DNA of 64,000 nucleotides from Sideroxyarcus sp. (GTDB lineage Bacteria > Pseudomonadota > Gammaproteobacteria > Burkholderiales > Gallionellaceae), in contig JAUSBR010000013.1 in assembly GCA_030651895.1 (NCBI GenBank), forward strand, positions 1 through 64,000, read 5' to 3'. Below the pieces are notes generated by a model. That model searched no databases. It had not been told where the DNA came from and saw nothing but the letters and a program-made list of their open reading frames with translations. Shown here piece after piece: positions 9,237 through 17,610 of the stretch (position 1 is the first letter of the stretch; each line of letters starts with the position of its first letter). The position numbers were made by a program, and so were the translations under genes.

Positions 9237-12200
9237 CTACGGCGGCTCATGCACCACGAAGGTGTTATCCCCGTGACCCCAGGGTTTTCCCGCCCAATGC
9301 CGGTTCTCCTGCACCAGCGCATTGATATGAATCTGAAGATCCTCGTGCAGGACGATGAGTTTATTCAGCCCGGCCAGCGCCTCGGCATCGCGTCCGCGTG
9401 CCTTGAGGTCGCATAAGGCCGCCGCCATCTCGTGTACGCGGCGATGCAGCGGTGCTATGCCCTGGTAGGTGATCTGCTCGCCGTGGCGGACTAATCCCCC
9501 GGCATCCAGCCAGGTGCCGAAGCGGCACTGGTGGTGATCCAGCAGCGGCAGTCTTGCGCACTCGCCCTTGAGGAAATTGACGATGGTTGCCATCCAGACC
9601 TGGTGCTCGACCCCGGCGAACAGCAGCGACAGATCGTCGCGGCGGAAGGTGGGCATGTTGCTCCAGGACGGGTGGGTGCGCCAGGCAGCCGCCCACTCGG
9701 GGAGTTCACCGGCGGCCATGGGGTGGGCGATGCCGTAACCCTGGGCCAGTTCGCAGCCGAGTTGCAGCAGCATCTCGCCTTGCTTTACCGTCTCCACACC
9801 TTCGGCGATGACCTGACGGCGGAAGGCGACGGCCAGACCGAGCACCGCCTCGAGGATGGCGAGGTCGTCCGCATCGTCCAGCATGTCGCGTACAAAACTC
9901 TGGTCGATCTTGAGTAGAGTGAACGGCAGTTGTTTCAGATAGGTGAGCGACGAGTAGCCGGTGCCGAAGTCATCCAGTGCGAACATCACACCAAGCGCAT
10001 TGCATCCCTCGATCGCACGGGAGGCCAGGGCGAGATCTTCCAGCGCACTGGTCTCCAGCACTTCCATCTCCAGGTCGCCCGGCTTGATACCCGGATGTGC
10101 GGCCAGTTGCAGGCGCAGGCGTTCGACGAAGTCGGGATGCTGCATCTGGATCGCGCTGATGTTGACGCTGACCGGGAAGTTTATCCCCGCTGTGTGCCAC
10201 AGATCGATCTGTGTCAGGGCGGTTTCGATCACCCACTCCCCCAGTTCGACCGACAGCAGATGGTCCTCGATCACCGGCAGGAACAGGGCCGGTGGCAGTA
10301 GGCCGCGCTCCGGGTGTTGCCAGCGTATCAGCGCTTCGGCACCGATGAATTTGCCGCTGCGCATGTTCACCTTGGGCTGGTAGTGCAGCACGAATTCCTT
10401 GTTGAGCAGTGCGAGACGTATGCGCTCCAGATTTTCGTGATGGCCGCGCACGTTGCGGTCCTGTTCGTCGTCGAAGATGTGGTAACGGTTCTTGCCCGCC
10501 AGTTTGGCCTGATACATCGCCTGGTCTGCCTGGCGCAGCAATTGGTCGGCATCCACTTCTTCCCCTTGCGGGTAGAAGGTGACGCCGAGACTGGCCGAGA
10601 CCTGCAGCATGCTGCCGTCGATCTGCACCGGCTGCGCTGCCGCGAGCAGCAGACGCTCCAGCATCGGAATGCAGGCCTCGATATTGGCCAGACCGGTGAG
10701 CACGACGATGAATTCGTCGCCGCCCAGACGCGCGAGGGTATCGCCTTCGCGCAGGGTGCTTTTCATGCGGGCGGACATGACCATCAGTAACTGGTCGCCG
10801 GCTTCATGGCCGTGGTTGTCGTTGACGGCCTTGAAGCTGTCCAGATCCAGATAGGCCACCGCCAACTGGTCGCCGCGCCGGTGGGTCTGTGCCATGGCCT
10901 GCTGCAAACGGTCGGCCAGCAGCACACGGTTGGGCAATGTGGTGAGCGCGTCGTAGTGGGCAATGTGTTCCAGCTTTTCCAGAACGGCGACACGGTCGGC
11001 TTTCGAGCGCAGGTTGTCGATGCCGAAGGCGAGATCGCCGGCCAGCTCGTTCAGCAGGGCAACGATCTCGGTGACGAATTCGTTGGCGGAAGCGCCGTAG
11101 ACGACCAGCACGCCAAAATCATGCTTGGGGAGCTTGATCGGAATGGCGGCGATGGACAGATATCCGTGCAGCGTGGCGCTTTCCAGTTCGGAAGCGCACA
11201 GGGGATCGTTGCGGATATCGTGGCATAGCACCGGCAAGCCGGTCTGGATGGCATCTGCGGCGATACCGTGCGGCCGTTCGTGCACGCTGCAGCTCCGCGC
11301 CAGATCGTTCAGCAGCAGTTCGTCGACGCCCTCGGCCGCGATGATGCGCACCGGTTTGTCGGCATCCTGTTCGATATAGCCTACCCAGGCCATGCGGAAG
11401 CGGCCCTCTTCGGTGAGCACCCGGCACATCTCGTGTGCCAGCGCCATTTCGTCCGTGGCGCGTACCAGCACTTCGTTGCAGCGGCTGATGGTGCGGAACA
11501 TCTGGCTCAGGCGGCGGTTCTTCTCCTCGGCTTGCCAGCGCCGCGTGATGTCGCGGATATTGCACTGGATCACTTTGACGTTATCCACCAGATACACGTT
11601 GCTGATGAACTCCACATGGCGGGGTTCGCCGTCTGAAGTCTCCAGCGGGATATCTTCGTAGCGCACATATTCCTGCTGCTGAAGCTCCAGAAACTTTTCC
11701 TTGCTGGCCGCGACGTTCTTCAGGGAACGCAGATCCCAGATGTATTTGCCTTGGCACTCTTCCAGCGTGTAGCCGAGCAAATGGGTGATGAAGGGGTTCG
11801 CATCCACGATCATTCCCGTTTCCGCATCCAGGATCAGGATGCCGTCCTTGGCCGTCTCGAACAGGCGGCGGTAGCGTTTCTCGGAGACTTGTCCCTTGAT
11901 GCGCTCGCTGATGTCGCGGGCGATGCCGGTGGCCTGCCATTTGCCGTTGATCTGTGCGGCGGAGAGCGAGAGTTCGATGGGGAATTCGCTGCCGTCCTTG
12001 TGCAGGGCGGGCAGTTCGATGGTCTTGCCCAGCATCGCGCCGCGTCCCTCGGCAGCGAAGTTAGCCATGGCCTGCTTCGCTGCCGGGCGCATTTGCTGCG
12101 GGGTCAGCAGATCGTGCATCACCCGCCCGAGCGCTTCCTCCTTGCTGTAGCCGAACATGCTTGCGGCCGCGGGGTTCCAGGCGGTGACCGTGCCGCTTTC

Positions 12201-12683
12201 CCCGTCGATGGAGATGATGGCATCGCGCGCGGTATCGATGGCGAAACGCAGGCGCGCTTCGCTTTCCGTCAGCGCTACTTCGCTCTTTTTCTGGGAGGTG
12301 ATGTCCCTGAGTGCATGCAGGGAGTAGAGGATGCCTCCCTGTCCATCGAGGACCTTGTAACCTTTGGAGAGGAATATTTTTCCCTCGACGCGGATTTCTT
12401 CATGGCTGGACGGGAGCGATTTGTCCTGCATCGCTTCCCTGCATCCGGGTGAGGGGCCTGAACCGGGCGGAAAAACTTTCCAGTAGGGTTTTCCTTGTGC
12501 TTCTTTTTCGGTGATACCGGCTAGCTGGCAATAGGCACGGTTGGCCAGCAATATGCGGGATTCCCGGTCGTGCAGGAACACCGGATCGTCGATGGCGTCG
12601 AAGATGTCGCGCCAGAATCCGGGGTTCAGCGTCATGCTCTCCGGTTGAACAGAGTCAACCGCCTTCGTGTTGGCAGTCTTCAT
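9237..12683 (-). CDS. PAS-GAF-GGDEF-EAL-CZB cyclic-di-GMP turnover protein
   Basis: A protein of 1148 residues with three PAS domains (about 25-140, 142-265, 270-390), a GAF-like domain (about 400-560), GGDEF (about 585-740), EAL (about 760-1010) and a C-terminal CZB domain (about 1045-1130). The cyclase motif RLGGDEF is intact and is preceded by an RxxD inhibitory-site motif (REGD) five residues earlier. The phosphodiesterase motifs GAEALIRW, VLETSAL, DDFGTGYSSL, KIDQSF and IAEGVET are intact, so both activities are plausible. CZB domains bind zinc through a conserved His/Cys set. Here HHQCRFGTWL supplies the CxFGxW signature, and later histidines (LHRRVHE, VLHEDL) supply further ligands. 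It is cytoplasmic by sequence. An ATG start with GGATAAG upstream was chosen. Confidence 0.93.
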   Translation of the reverse strand: MKTANTKAVDSVQPESMTLNPGFWRDIFDAIDDPVFLHDRESRILLANRAYCQLAGITEKEAQGKPYWKVFPPGSGPSPGCREAMQDKSLPSSHEEIRVEGKIFLSKGYKVLDGQGGILYSLHALRDITSQKKSEVALTESEARLRFAIDTARDAIISIDGESGTVTAWNPAAASMFGYSKEEALGRVMHDLLTPQQMRPAAKQAMANFAAEGRGAMLGKTIELPALHKDGSEFPIELSLSAAQINGKWQATGIARDISERIKGQVSEKRYRRLFETAKDGILILDAETGMIVDANPFITHLLGYTLEECQGKYIWDLRSLKNVAASKEKFLELQQQEYVRYEDIPLETSDGEPRHVEFISNVYLVDNVKVIQCNIRDITRRWQAEEKNRRLSQMFRTISRCNEVLVRATDEMALAHEMCRVLTEEGRFRMAWVGYIEQDADKPVRIIAAEGVDELLLNDLARSCSVHERPHGIAADAIQTGLPVLCHDIRNDPLCASELESATLHGYLSIAAIPIKLPKHDFGVLVVYGASANEFVTEIVALLNELAGDLAFGIDNLRSKADRVAVLEKLEHIAHYDALTTLPNRVLLADRLQQAMAQTHRRGDQLAVAYLDLDSFKAVNDNHGHEAGDQLLMVMSARMKSTLREGDTLARLGGDEFIVVLTGLANIEACIPMLERLLLAAAQPVQIDGSMLQVSASLGVTFYPQGEEVDADQLLRQADQAMYQAKLAGKNRYHIFDDEQDRNVRGHHENLERIRLALLNKEFVLHYQPKVNMRSGKFIGAEALIRWQHPERGLLPPALFLPVIEDHLLSVELGEWVIETALTQIDLWHTAGINFPVSVNISAIQMQHPDFVERLRLQLAAHPGIKPGDLEMEVLETSALEDLALASRAIEGCNALGVMFALDDFGTGYSSLTYLKQLPFTLLKIDQSFVRDMLDDADDLAILEAVLGLAVAFRRQVIAEGVETVKQGEMLLQLGCELAQGYGIAHPMAAGELPEWAAAWRTHPSWSNMPTFRRDDLSLLFAGVEHQVWMATIVNFLKGECARLPLLDHHQCRFGTWLDAGGLVRHGEQITYQGIAPLHRRVHEMAAALCDLKARGRDAEALAGLNKLIVLHEDLQIHINALVQENRHWAGKPWGHGDNTFVVHEPP

Positions 12684-12710
12684 CGCGGCTTATCCATTAG
12701 CCCTTGTAGG

Positions 12711-12731
12711 GTGGGCATGTTTTTTGCCCAC
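12711..12731. repeat. Inverted repeat GTGGGCA-N7-TGCCCAC
   Basis: Seven-base arms GTGGGCA (12711-12717) and TGCCCAC (12725-12731) flank a T-rich loop. It sits 28 bp upstream of the GGDEF-EAL gene, between that gene and the SAP-like gene. It resembles short dispersed palindromes common in beta- and gammaproteobacterial intergenic regions, and it could also be a weak terminator for the SAP-like gene. Copy number elsewhere cannot be seen here. Confidence 0.5.
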
Positions 12732-12852
12732 GCGAAAATTCCTCTGCTAGCCGCGCGGGCAGTGCAAAGGTGTAACGGCGCAGCAGTTGGGGCCCGTCAG
12801 CCTCTCGCGTCCAGGGATAAAAACATACCGCACCTGCCGATAGCATTCGCCT

Positions 12853-13062
12853 TCAGCCTGCCGCCGGTTCCCTGATGGATGCATCAAAACAGTCCTCGCG
12901 CCAACTGCATCCGCCCTGATCGCACTCTTTTTCGAAAGCCGTGGCATAGCAGTCGAAGTTGCCCTCCTTGCTTTGGATGCTTCTGATCAGTTCGGATTTG
13001 GAAGATTTGCCGGGAACGATGCTGTGTGTTTTTGCGATGGCGCTGACTTCTGCGAGTTTCAT
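12853..13062 (-). CDS. Small SAP/Rho-N-like protein with Cys-rich tail
   Basis: A protein of 69 residues with an excellent ribosome site (AGGAGA, 8 nt before ATG). The first 35 residues, KLAEVSAIAKTHSIVPGKSS then KSELIRSIQ, match the helix-extended-helix pattern of SAP or Rho N-terminal nucleic-acid-binding motifs (xxLKxxAxxxxIxxxxxKxELIxxIQ). The second half carries four cysteines in CYATAFEKECDQGGCSWREDC, which could bind metal. Binding to nucleic acid is inferred from the motif. No neighbour gives a functional hint beyond the signalling island. It follows the uncertain ORF at 13089-13328 by 26 bp on the same strand. Confidence 0.8.
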   Translation of the reverse strand: MKLAEVSAIAKTHSIVPGKSSKSELIRSIQSKEGNFDCYATAFEKECDQGGCSWREDCFDASIREPAAG

Positions 13063-13088
13063 GATGGTTCTCTCCTGAAAGTGGTTGG

Positions 13089-13328
13089 TTACAGCAGATT
13101 CGACAGATCACTGTGCTTTTTTTGCTTCGGCACGTTTCTGGATGCGAAGAACATATAGTGGTCAGGCACCCGGAGTGAGGTTTTCCGGTGTGCCACACCG
13201 TACGAAAGGCCGGTCATCGAAGCGTATCGGCTGCCCAACATCTGCCAGACCCGTTCGACTTCCTCGGGTTGGGAAAGGTTGTGCCGGATGGCATTCGGAT
13301 TTCGGCTCGGAGTGATGATGGTTTCCAT
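13089..13328 (-). CDS. Hypothetical protein, uncertain
   Basis: An ORF of 79 residues beginning METIITPSRNPNAIRHN, with GGGAA about 8 nt upstream of its ATG and the SAP-like gene 26 bp downstream on the same strand. The product is hydrophilic, ends in a basic KQKKH segment and has no recognised domain or membrane segment. An upstream in-frame start (13370) would add 14 residues but has no better ribosome site. Competing plus-strand frames in the same region look less protein-like. It is listed because it has a usable start and operon-like spacing. No function is assigned. Confidence 0.4.
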   Translation of the reverse strand: METIITPSRNPNAIRHNLSQPEEVERVWQMLGSRYASMTGLSYGVAHRKTSLRVPDHYMFFASRNVPKQKKHSDLSNLL

Positions 13329-13570
13329 GTTCGCATTCCCGGTGGGTTCATATCCCCGCGTCCATGCCATTGCAGTGGATGCGGTTCGAGCGGGTATTGT
13401 TGCCGTTATGGCGGCGGCGAACCGTTCGCTAGCGCACGCATTGAAGTCGATGGGCAGCCGGACAATGCGCTGCGGATTTTGATTGTTCGGTCAAGTGTGT
13501 GTTGGCGAACGGTGCGCCACAGTCTGAACAGAAAGAATGGATGCCTTGAAAATTTGCCAGGGGGCGGGGA

Positions 13571-14008
13571 ATGAACTTGCTGAGAGAAGACAACTCAATA
13601 ATCACCGCTCCCAAGGCACTCAGCGCCGGGCGCCGGGAGTGGACTGATGTGCAACGTCAGGAATGGATCGATGGACATCGGGCCGTGAGGCAGGACGCCC
13701 CCGCGTTGTCACTGGGCGAACATGGTTTGATTCAGGATTGCAACAAATCTCTGCTGATGCTGTTTGGCTTCCGGCGCAGCGATCTGGTTTGGCAGCCAGT
13801 CTCGAAACTGTTTCCGCAACTCGCGGATGTCGAGTTGATTGAGGGCGGGCAAGTCAACCCGTTTCTCAATTTCCTGTGCCGTTGCGGCCAACTCTACCAG
13901 TCGCGGAACCGGCAGGGCGATACCTTCTCCAGCAATTTGAGTATCGTCCGGCTTGAGTACAAAGGAAGACGGTCTTTCAGGATGATCGTGCGGCCTTCGG
14001 TATCGTGA
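13571..14008 (+). CDS. Single PAS-domain protein
   Basis: A protein of 145 residues and one of the few plus-strand genes in the island. Residues about 45-140 read as a PAS fold: ALSLGEHGLIQDCNKSLLML, FGFRRSDLVWQPVSKLFP and a closing strand FRMIVRPS. No output domain, transmembrane segment or signal peptide is present, so it would act as a stand-alone sensor or as a protein-protein adaptor. AGGGGGCGGGGA upstream of the ATG provides a ribosome site. It converges with the REC-PAS gene at 14099, with a hairpin between them. The ligand and partner cannot be told from sequence. Confidence 0.75.
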   Translation: MNLLREDNSIITAPKALSAGRREWTDVQRQEWIDGHRAVRQDAPALSLGEHGLIQDCNKSLLMLFGFRRSDLVWQPVSKLFPQLADVELIEGGQVNPFLNFLCRCGQLYQSRNRQGDTFSSNLSIVRLEYKGRRSFRMIVRPSVS

Positions 14009-14065
14009 TTCGGTGAGGTAGGCGCCAGTATCGCAGGATGGGGTAATGTGATACTCGCTGTAGAA

Positions 14066-14090
14066 ACAGGTGCGCGCGACACGCACCTGT
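14066..14090. terminator. Convergent hairpin, possible bidirectional terminator
   Basis: Nine-base arms ACAGGTGCG (14066-14074) and CGCACCTGT (14082-14090) enclose a 7-nt loop. It lies in the 90-bp gap between the converging PAS gene (ending 14008) and the REC-PAS gene (ending 14099). Only a weak T-rich tract (CTTGTT) follows, so termination efficiency is uncertain. Confidence 0.55.
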
Positions 14091-14098
14091 CTTGTTCG

Positions 14099-14941
14099 TC
14101 AGGTCGGCGGGTTGTCGGCCGTCAGTTTTCCGGTCACATCCTTGCCGATGCCGCGGTAACCGACGAAGCGGCCGGAGGGATTGAACATCGGTTCTCCGCT
14201 CACCATGAGAAATTGTCGTGTGCCGTCCGCGTTGGTCCGGCTGTAGACGAAATCCAGGAAAGGTTTGCGGGAGGCCAGATTCTCCTCCAGCGTCCTGCGT
14301 TCATTCTCGTTCCAGTTCAGGCTGTGGTCGTCGCGGGCGTGGCCGATGGTGTCGTCGACACGGATGCCGAGCATCTCGAACACCGGGCCGAAGATCTTGG
14401 TGAACTGGCCGTTCTCGTCCTGTTCCCAGTACCAGTCGGAAGACAGTTCGGTCAAACGCTGGAAACGCGCCTCGCTCTTGCGAAGTTCGGCAGTGCGCTC
14501 CTGCACCGTCTGCTCCAGCATCTGGTTCTGTTGCTCGAGCTGTTTGTACAGCAGTCGCACTTCCAGCATGTTGCGGATGCGCGTCTGCACTTCGACCACG
14601 TCGAACGGCTTGGCGACGAAATCCCTCGCGCCGGCCGACAACGCGCGCAGTTTGTGGTCGGGTTGGGCGGTGATGACGAGCACGGGCAGATAGCTTTCCG
14701 TCTCGATCTCCTTCAGGCCTGCCATCACCTGGAAGCCGTCCATGCCGGGCATCAGCAGGTCGAGCAGGATCAGGTCGTAGCGGTTCCTGCGGTGCAACGT
14801 GGCGACGGCGAACGGATCCGTGGTTGATGCGATCCGGGTATAGCCGGCATCGCGCAATATCTCTTCAAGCAGTTTGATATTGGATTCCTGATCGTCGACG
14901 ATCAGGATGCTGGCGTTGCAGATTTCTTCTTCGTTGATCAT
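14099..14941 (-). CDS. Response regulator with REC and PAS domains
   Basis: A protein of 280 residues. The receiver (about 10-125) has ILIVDDQESN, phospho-Asp in LILLDLLMPGMDG and the KPFD lysine. A coiled-coil linker (about 130-165, LEQQNQMLEQTVQERTAELR) leads to a PAS/PAC domain (about 165-275) with WYWEQDENGQFTKIFG and a GYRGIGKDVT end. There is no effector domain such as HTH, GGDEF or kinase, so output is probably by protein contact. The ATG overlaps the stop of the PAS hybrid kinase at 14938-16671 by 4 bp, and AGGAGG lies ahead of it, so the two are coupled and are probably cognate. Confidence 0.87.
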   Translation of the reverse strand: MINEEEICNASILIVDDQESNIKLLEEILRDAGYTRIASTTDPFAVATLHRRNRYDLILLDLLMPGMDGFQVMAGLKEIETESYLPVLVITAQPDHKLRALSAGARDFVAKPFDVVEVQTRIRNMLEVRLLYKQLEQQNQMLEQTVQERTAELRKSEARFQRLTELSSDWYWEQDENGQFTKIFGPVFEMLGIRVDDTIGHARDDHSLNWNENERRTLEENLASRKPFLDFVYSRTNADGTRQFLMVSGEPMFNPSGRFVGYRGIGKDVTGKLTADNPPT

Positions 14942-16671
14942 GGTGTTCCTCCTGTTGCTTGGTTGCCGGCTGATCGCATTCGGACCGATCTCAATGCATC
15001 TTCCAGCGCATTCAAAAATTCGTTGACCTTGATCGGTTTGGTGAGATAGCGGAAGAATCCGGCATCCAGTCCGCGCTCGATATCGTGTTGCATCGCATTG
15101 GCGCTCAGCGCGATGACCGGGATATGCCGGGTCGCCGGATCGTCGCGCAGGATATGCAGCGCTTCGACCCCGTTGATGTCCGGCAGATTGATGTCCATCA
15201 GGATCACGTCCGGCAGATGGCTTCGTGCCAGCGAGATGCCGAGCTGGCCGTAGTGTGCGCTCAGCATGTTCAGATGGGTATACGCCCCGACGATGTGTTC
15301 GACCAGCATCATGTTGGCGATATTGTCTTCCACGTACAACAGGGTGCCCTGTTTTATGCTCGCCTCTGCGGGGGGTATTTTCGCTTCGTTCTGCCTATCG
15401 AAGGTTGCGTGCTGCGGCGGGGAGCTGCGGACCAGTTCGACCCAGAATTCGCTGCCCTTGCCGACGGTGCTTTCCACGCCGATGCTGCCGCCCATCAGTT
15501 CGACCAGTTGCTTGGCGACCACCAGCCCCATGCCGGTGCCTTCCTCGATTCCGCCTTCCTGTCCCAGACGATTGAAGGGCTGGAACAGTTGCGTCAGCTT
15601 CAGCGGAGACAAACCCGCACCGCTGTCGCGGATGGTGATGCGGATGCGGTCCGGCGAGTCGGCGCTGCACATCACATCGACAGTGCCGTTGGCGCAGTTG
15701 TATTTGATCGCATTGGTGAGCAGGTTGACCAGCACCTGTTTGACCCGGGTGCGTTCGGCATAGGCGTACCAGCTTGTGTCGAAGGGGTGGAATCGCAGCT
15801 GGGTGTGGTGCTTCTGCGCCTGCGATTCGATCATGGCCTGGCATTCGTGCATCACATCGGCCAGCGAGACCGGCTCCGGCGTGAGCGTCAGTTTGCCCGA
15901 TTCGATCACTGCCAGATCGAGGATCTCGTTGATGAGTTCGAGCAGATACCAGCCCGCCTTGGTGATCTGCTCCATCCTTTCGGCCTGAGACTCCGTCAGC
16001 GGCGGCGTTCCGGCCTGCAACAACTGGGCGAAGCCGAGCACGGCATTGAGCGGGGTGCGCAACTCGTGGCTCATGCGGGAAAGGAAATCCGATTTGGCCA
16101 GGTTGGCTTTTTCGGCCACCGATTTCGCCCGTGTCAGTTCCAGGTTGTTTTCCAGCAGCACCTTTTCCAGTTGGCTGCGCACGGTGTTGTCGGTGCCGAT
16201 CAGCAGATAGCCGATGAGGCCCTCATGCGCATCGCGCAGGGCGGTGACTGTCACAACGGCCGGCCAGCGCGTGCCGTCCTTGCGGATGTAGGTCAGTTCG
16301 TAGATGTCCTCGACGCCGCGCGCGGCATTGAAGATCATGGCCTCGAAACCCGGCAGCACAGGTTTGCCGTGCTTGATGCTCAACGCCCTGGCGAGCGCGA
16401 AGAGCTCCGAGGGGTCGGCAAGTTCGGTCAGGGTGAGTTTGTTGAGGACTTCGGCGGCGCTGTAACCCAGCATGCGCTCGGCGCCGATATTGAATATCTG
16501 GATGAGGCCGTTTTCGTCGGTGGCGATGCTGGAGAAATTGGCGCTGTTCAGGATCGCTTTCTGCAGTGCGCCCGTCTTCAGCAGGTTGCGCTGATGCTTG
16601 GCCTCAATGGCGCCTGCCGCTGCATCGGCAGCGGGGCTGAAAAGATCGGATGTGTATATTTCTTCAGGCAT
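14938..16671 (-). CDS. Cytoplasmic PAS hybrid histidine kinase (PAS-HisKA-HATPase-REC)
   Basis: A protein of 577 residues. The PAS/PAC module (about 30-170) starts [13 protein letters not shown] and is a more diverged copy of the tandem PAS unit at the left edge. HisKA (about 195-265) has MSHELRTPLNAVLG. The HATPase (about 300-425) has LLTNAIKYN and GTGMGLVVAKQL. The C-terminal receiver (about 445-565) has LYVEDN, ILMDINLPDINGVEAL and KPIKV. No membrane segments are seen. Phosphate would pass from His to the internal receiver and perhaps to the coupled REC-PAS protein encoded immediately downstream. The input ligand is unknown. Confidence 0.9.
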   Translation of the reverse strand: MPEEIYTSDLFSPAADAAAGAIEAKHQRNLLKTGALQKAILNSANFSSIATDENGLIQIFNIGAERMLGYSAAEVLNKLTLTELADPSELFALARALSIKHGKPVLPGFEAMIFNAARGVEDIYELTYIRKDGTRWPAVVTVTALRDAHEGLIGYLLIGTDNTVRSQLEKVLLENNLELTRAKSVAEKANLAKSDFLSRMSHELRTPLNAVLGFAQLLQAGTPPLTESQAERMEQITKAGWYLLELINEILDLAVIESGKLTLTPEPVSLADVMHECQAMIESQAQKHHTQLRFHPFDTSWYAYAERTRVKQVLVNLLTNAIKYNCANGTVDVMCSADSPDRIRITIRDSGAGLSPLKLTQLFQPFNRLGQEGGIEEGTGMGLVVAKQLVELMGGSIGVESTVGKGSEFWVELVRSSPPQHATFDRQNEAKIPPAEASIKQGTLLYVEDNIANMMLVEHIVGAYTHLNMLSAHYGQLGISLARSHLPDVILMDINLPDINGVEALHILRDDPATRHIPVIALSANAMQHDIERGLDAGFFRYLTKPIKVNEFLNALEDALRSVRMRSAGNQATGGTP

Positions 16672-16739
16672 GGCTCACTTCGGGGCGATTCATACCCCGC
16701 CTGTATTGCTTATACGCCGATTGTGCTTTCAACATATCG

Positions 16740-17468
16740 TCATGCCTCCCGGAGCAAGCGGCGGAATTCTTTCTTGACCACGTTGTAGCACTCGCAGGCG
16801 CGCGCCTCCAGTCCGGCCCGGTCCTGCACCGTGATGTGGCCTCGCCGGTAACTGATCAGACCGGCGCGCTGCAGATCGCCCGCGGTCTCGGTGATACCTT
16901 CGCGGCGCACGCCGAGCATGCTGGCGATCAGTTCCTGCGTCATGATCAGTTCATGCGAGGGCGAGCGGTCCAGCGTGAACAGCAGCCAGCGGCACATCTG
17001 TTGTTCCATCGAGTGGTGACGGTTGCACACTGCGGTCTGCGACATCTGCGTGATCAGGGCCTGGGTGTAGCGCAGCATCAGACGCATCATCGGTCCGGCG
17101 CGGTTGAATTCCTCCATCATCAAACGCGCCTTCAGGCGGTAGGCATGGCCGCTGCTGCACACGGTGGCGCGGCTGGGCGTGGTGTTGCCGCCCATGAACA
17201 GCGAGATGCCGACTACGCCGTCATTACCGACACCGGCGATCTCGGCCGAGGCACCGTTCTCCATCACGTAGTGCAGGGACACGATGGCCGTCGTCGGAAA
17301 ATAGGCGTGATGCAACTGGCCGCCGGACTCGTACAACACCTCGCCGAGCGGCATGGGGATCAACTCCAGATGCGGCGCGATACGTTCGAAGATGTCTTCG
17401 GGCAATGCAGCGAGCAGATGGTTCTGGATGGCGCTTTGCGGCGGGGATGTTGCAGTGGGCATTTTCAT
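16740..17468 (-). CDS. Crp/Fnr-family transcription regulator
   Basis: A protein of 242 residues from ATG 17468 (MKMPTATSPPQ), chosen for ACGGAGAT just upstream. An in-frame extension to 17597 has no supporting ribosome site. The N-terminal cyclic-nucleotide-binding-like barrel (about 20-140) includes FPTTAIVSLHYVMENG and AEIAGVGNDGVVGISLFMGG. A long dimerisation helix and a C-terminal winged HTH (about 165-225, MTQELIASMLGVRREGITET) follow. The Fnr iron-sulfur cysteine pattern and the canonical cAMP phosphate-binding signature are absent, so the ligand is unclear. A perfect 24-bp palindrome with a CRP-like TGTGC-N6-GCACA core lies about 110 bp upstream and may be its operator. It is a paralogue of the regulator at 21579. 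Confidence 0.88.
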   Translation of the reverse strand: MKMPTATSPPQSAIQNHLLAALPEDIFERIAPHLELIPMPLGEVLYESGGQLHHAYFPTTAIVSLHYVMENGASAEIAGVGNDGVVGISLFMGGNTTPSRATVCSSGHAYRLKARLMMEEFNRAGPMMRLMLRYTQALITQMSQTAVCNRHHSMEQQMCRWLLFTLDRSPSHELIMTQELIASMLGVRREGITETAGDLQRAGLISYRRGHITVQDRAGLEARACECYNVVKKEFRRLLREA

Positions 17469-17578
17469 ATCTCCGTAGCATGCTGCGGTTGGATGGGCCG
17501 ATGAGGCAACGGAAATATGGAGCTGTTGGACTGCAAGGACTACATGGTGATTGACCTTATAGCACGGTGGTCTGGTCG

Positions 17579-17602
17579 GGTATGTGCGATATCGCACATA
17601 CC
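17579..17602. promoter_or_regulatory. Perfect 24-bp palindrome, candidate Crp-like operator
   Basis: The half GGTATGTGCGAT (17579-17590) is followed directly by its exact reverse complement (17591-17602). The core reads TGTGC-GATATC-GCACA, which has the spacing of the CRP consensus TGTGA-N6-TCACA. It lies between the PAS gene ending at 17611 and the Crp-like gene starting at 17468. That position suits an operator for the latter. No T-run follows, so a terminator is unlikely. Confidence 0.6.
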
Positions 17603-17610
17603 AGCGAAGC

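Noticed and set aside
7725-9416. Plus-strand ORF of 563 residues
   Set aside because: It spans two gene boundaries antisense to real REC and GGDEF-EAL genes, and its composition is shadow-like.
13188-13574. Plus-strand ORF of 128 residues
   Set aside because: No domain, no clear ribosome site, and it overlaps better-supported minus-strand reading and the PAS gene start.
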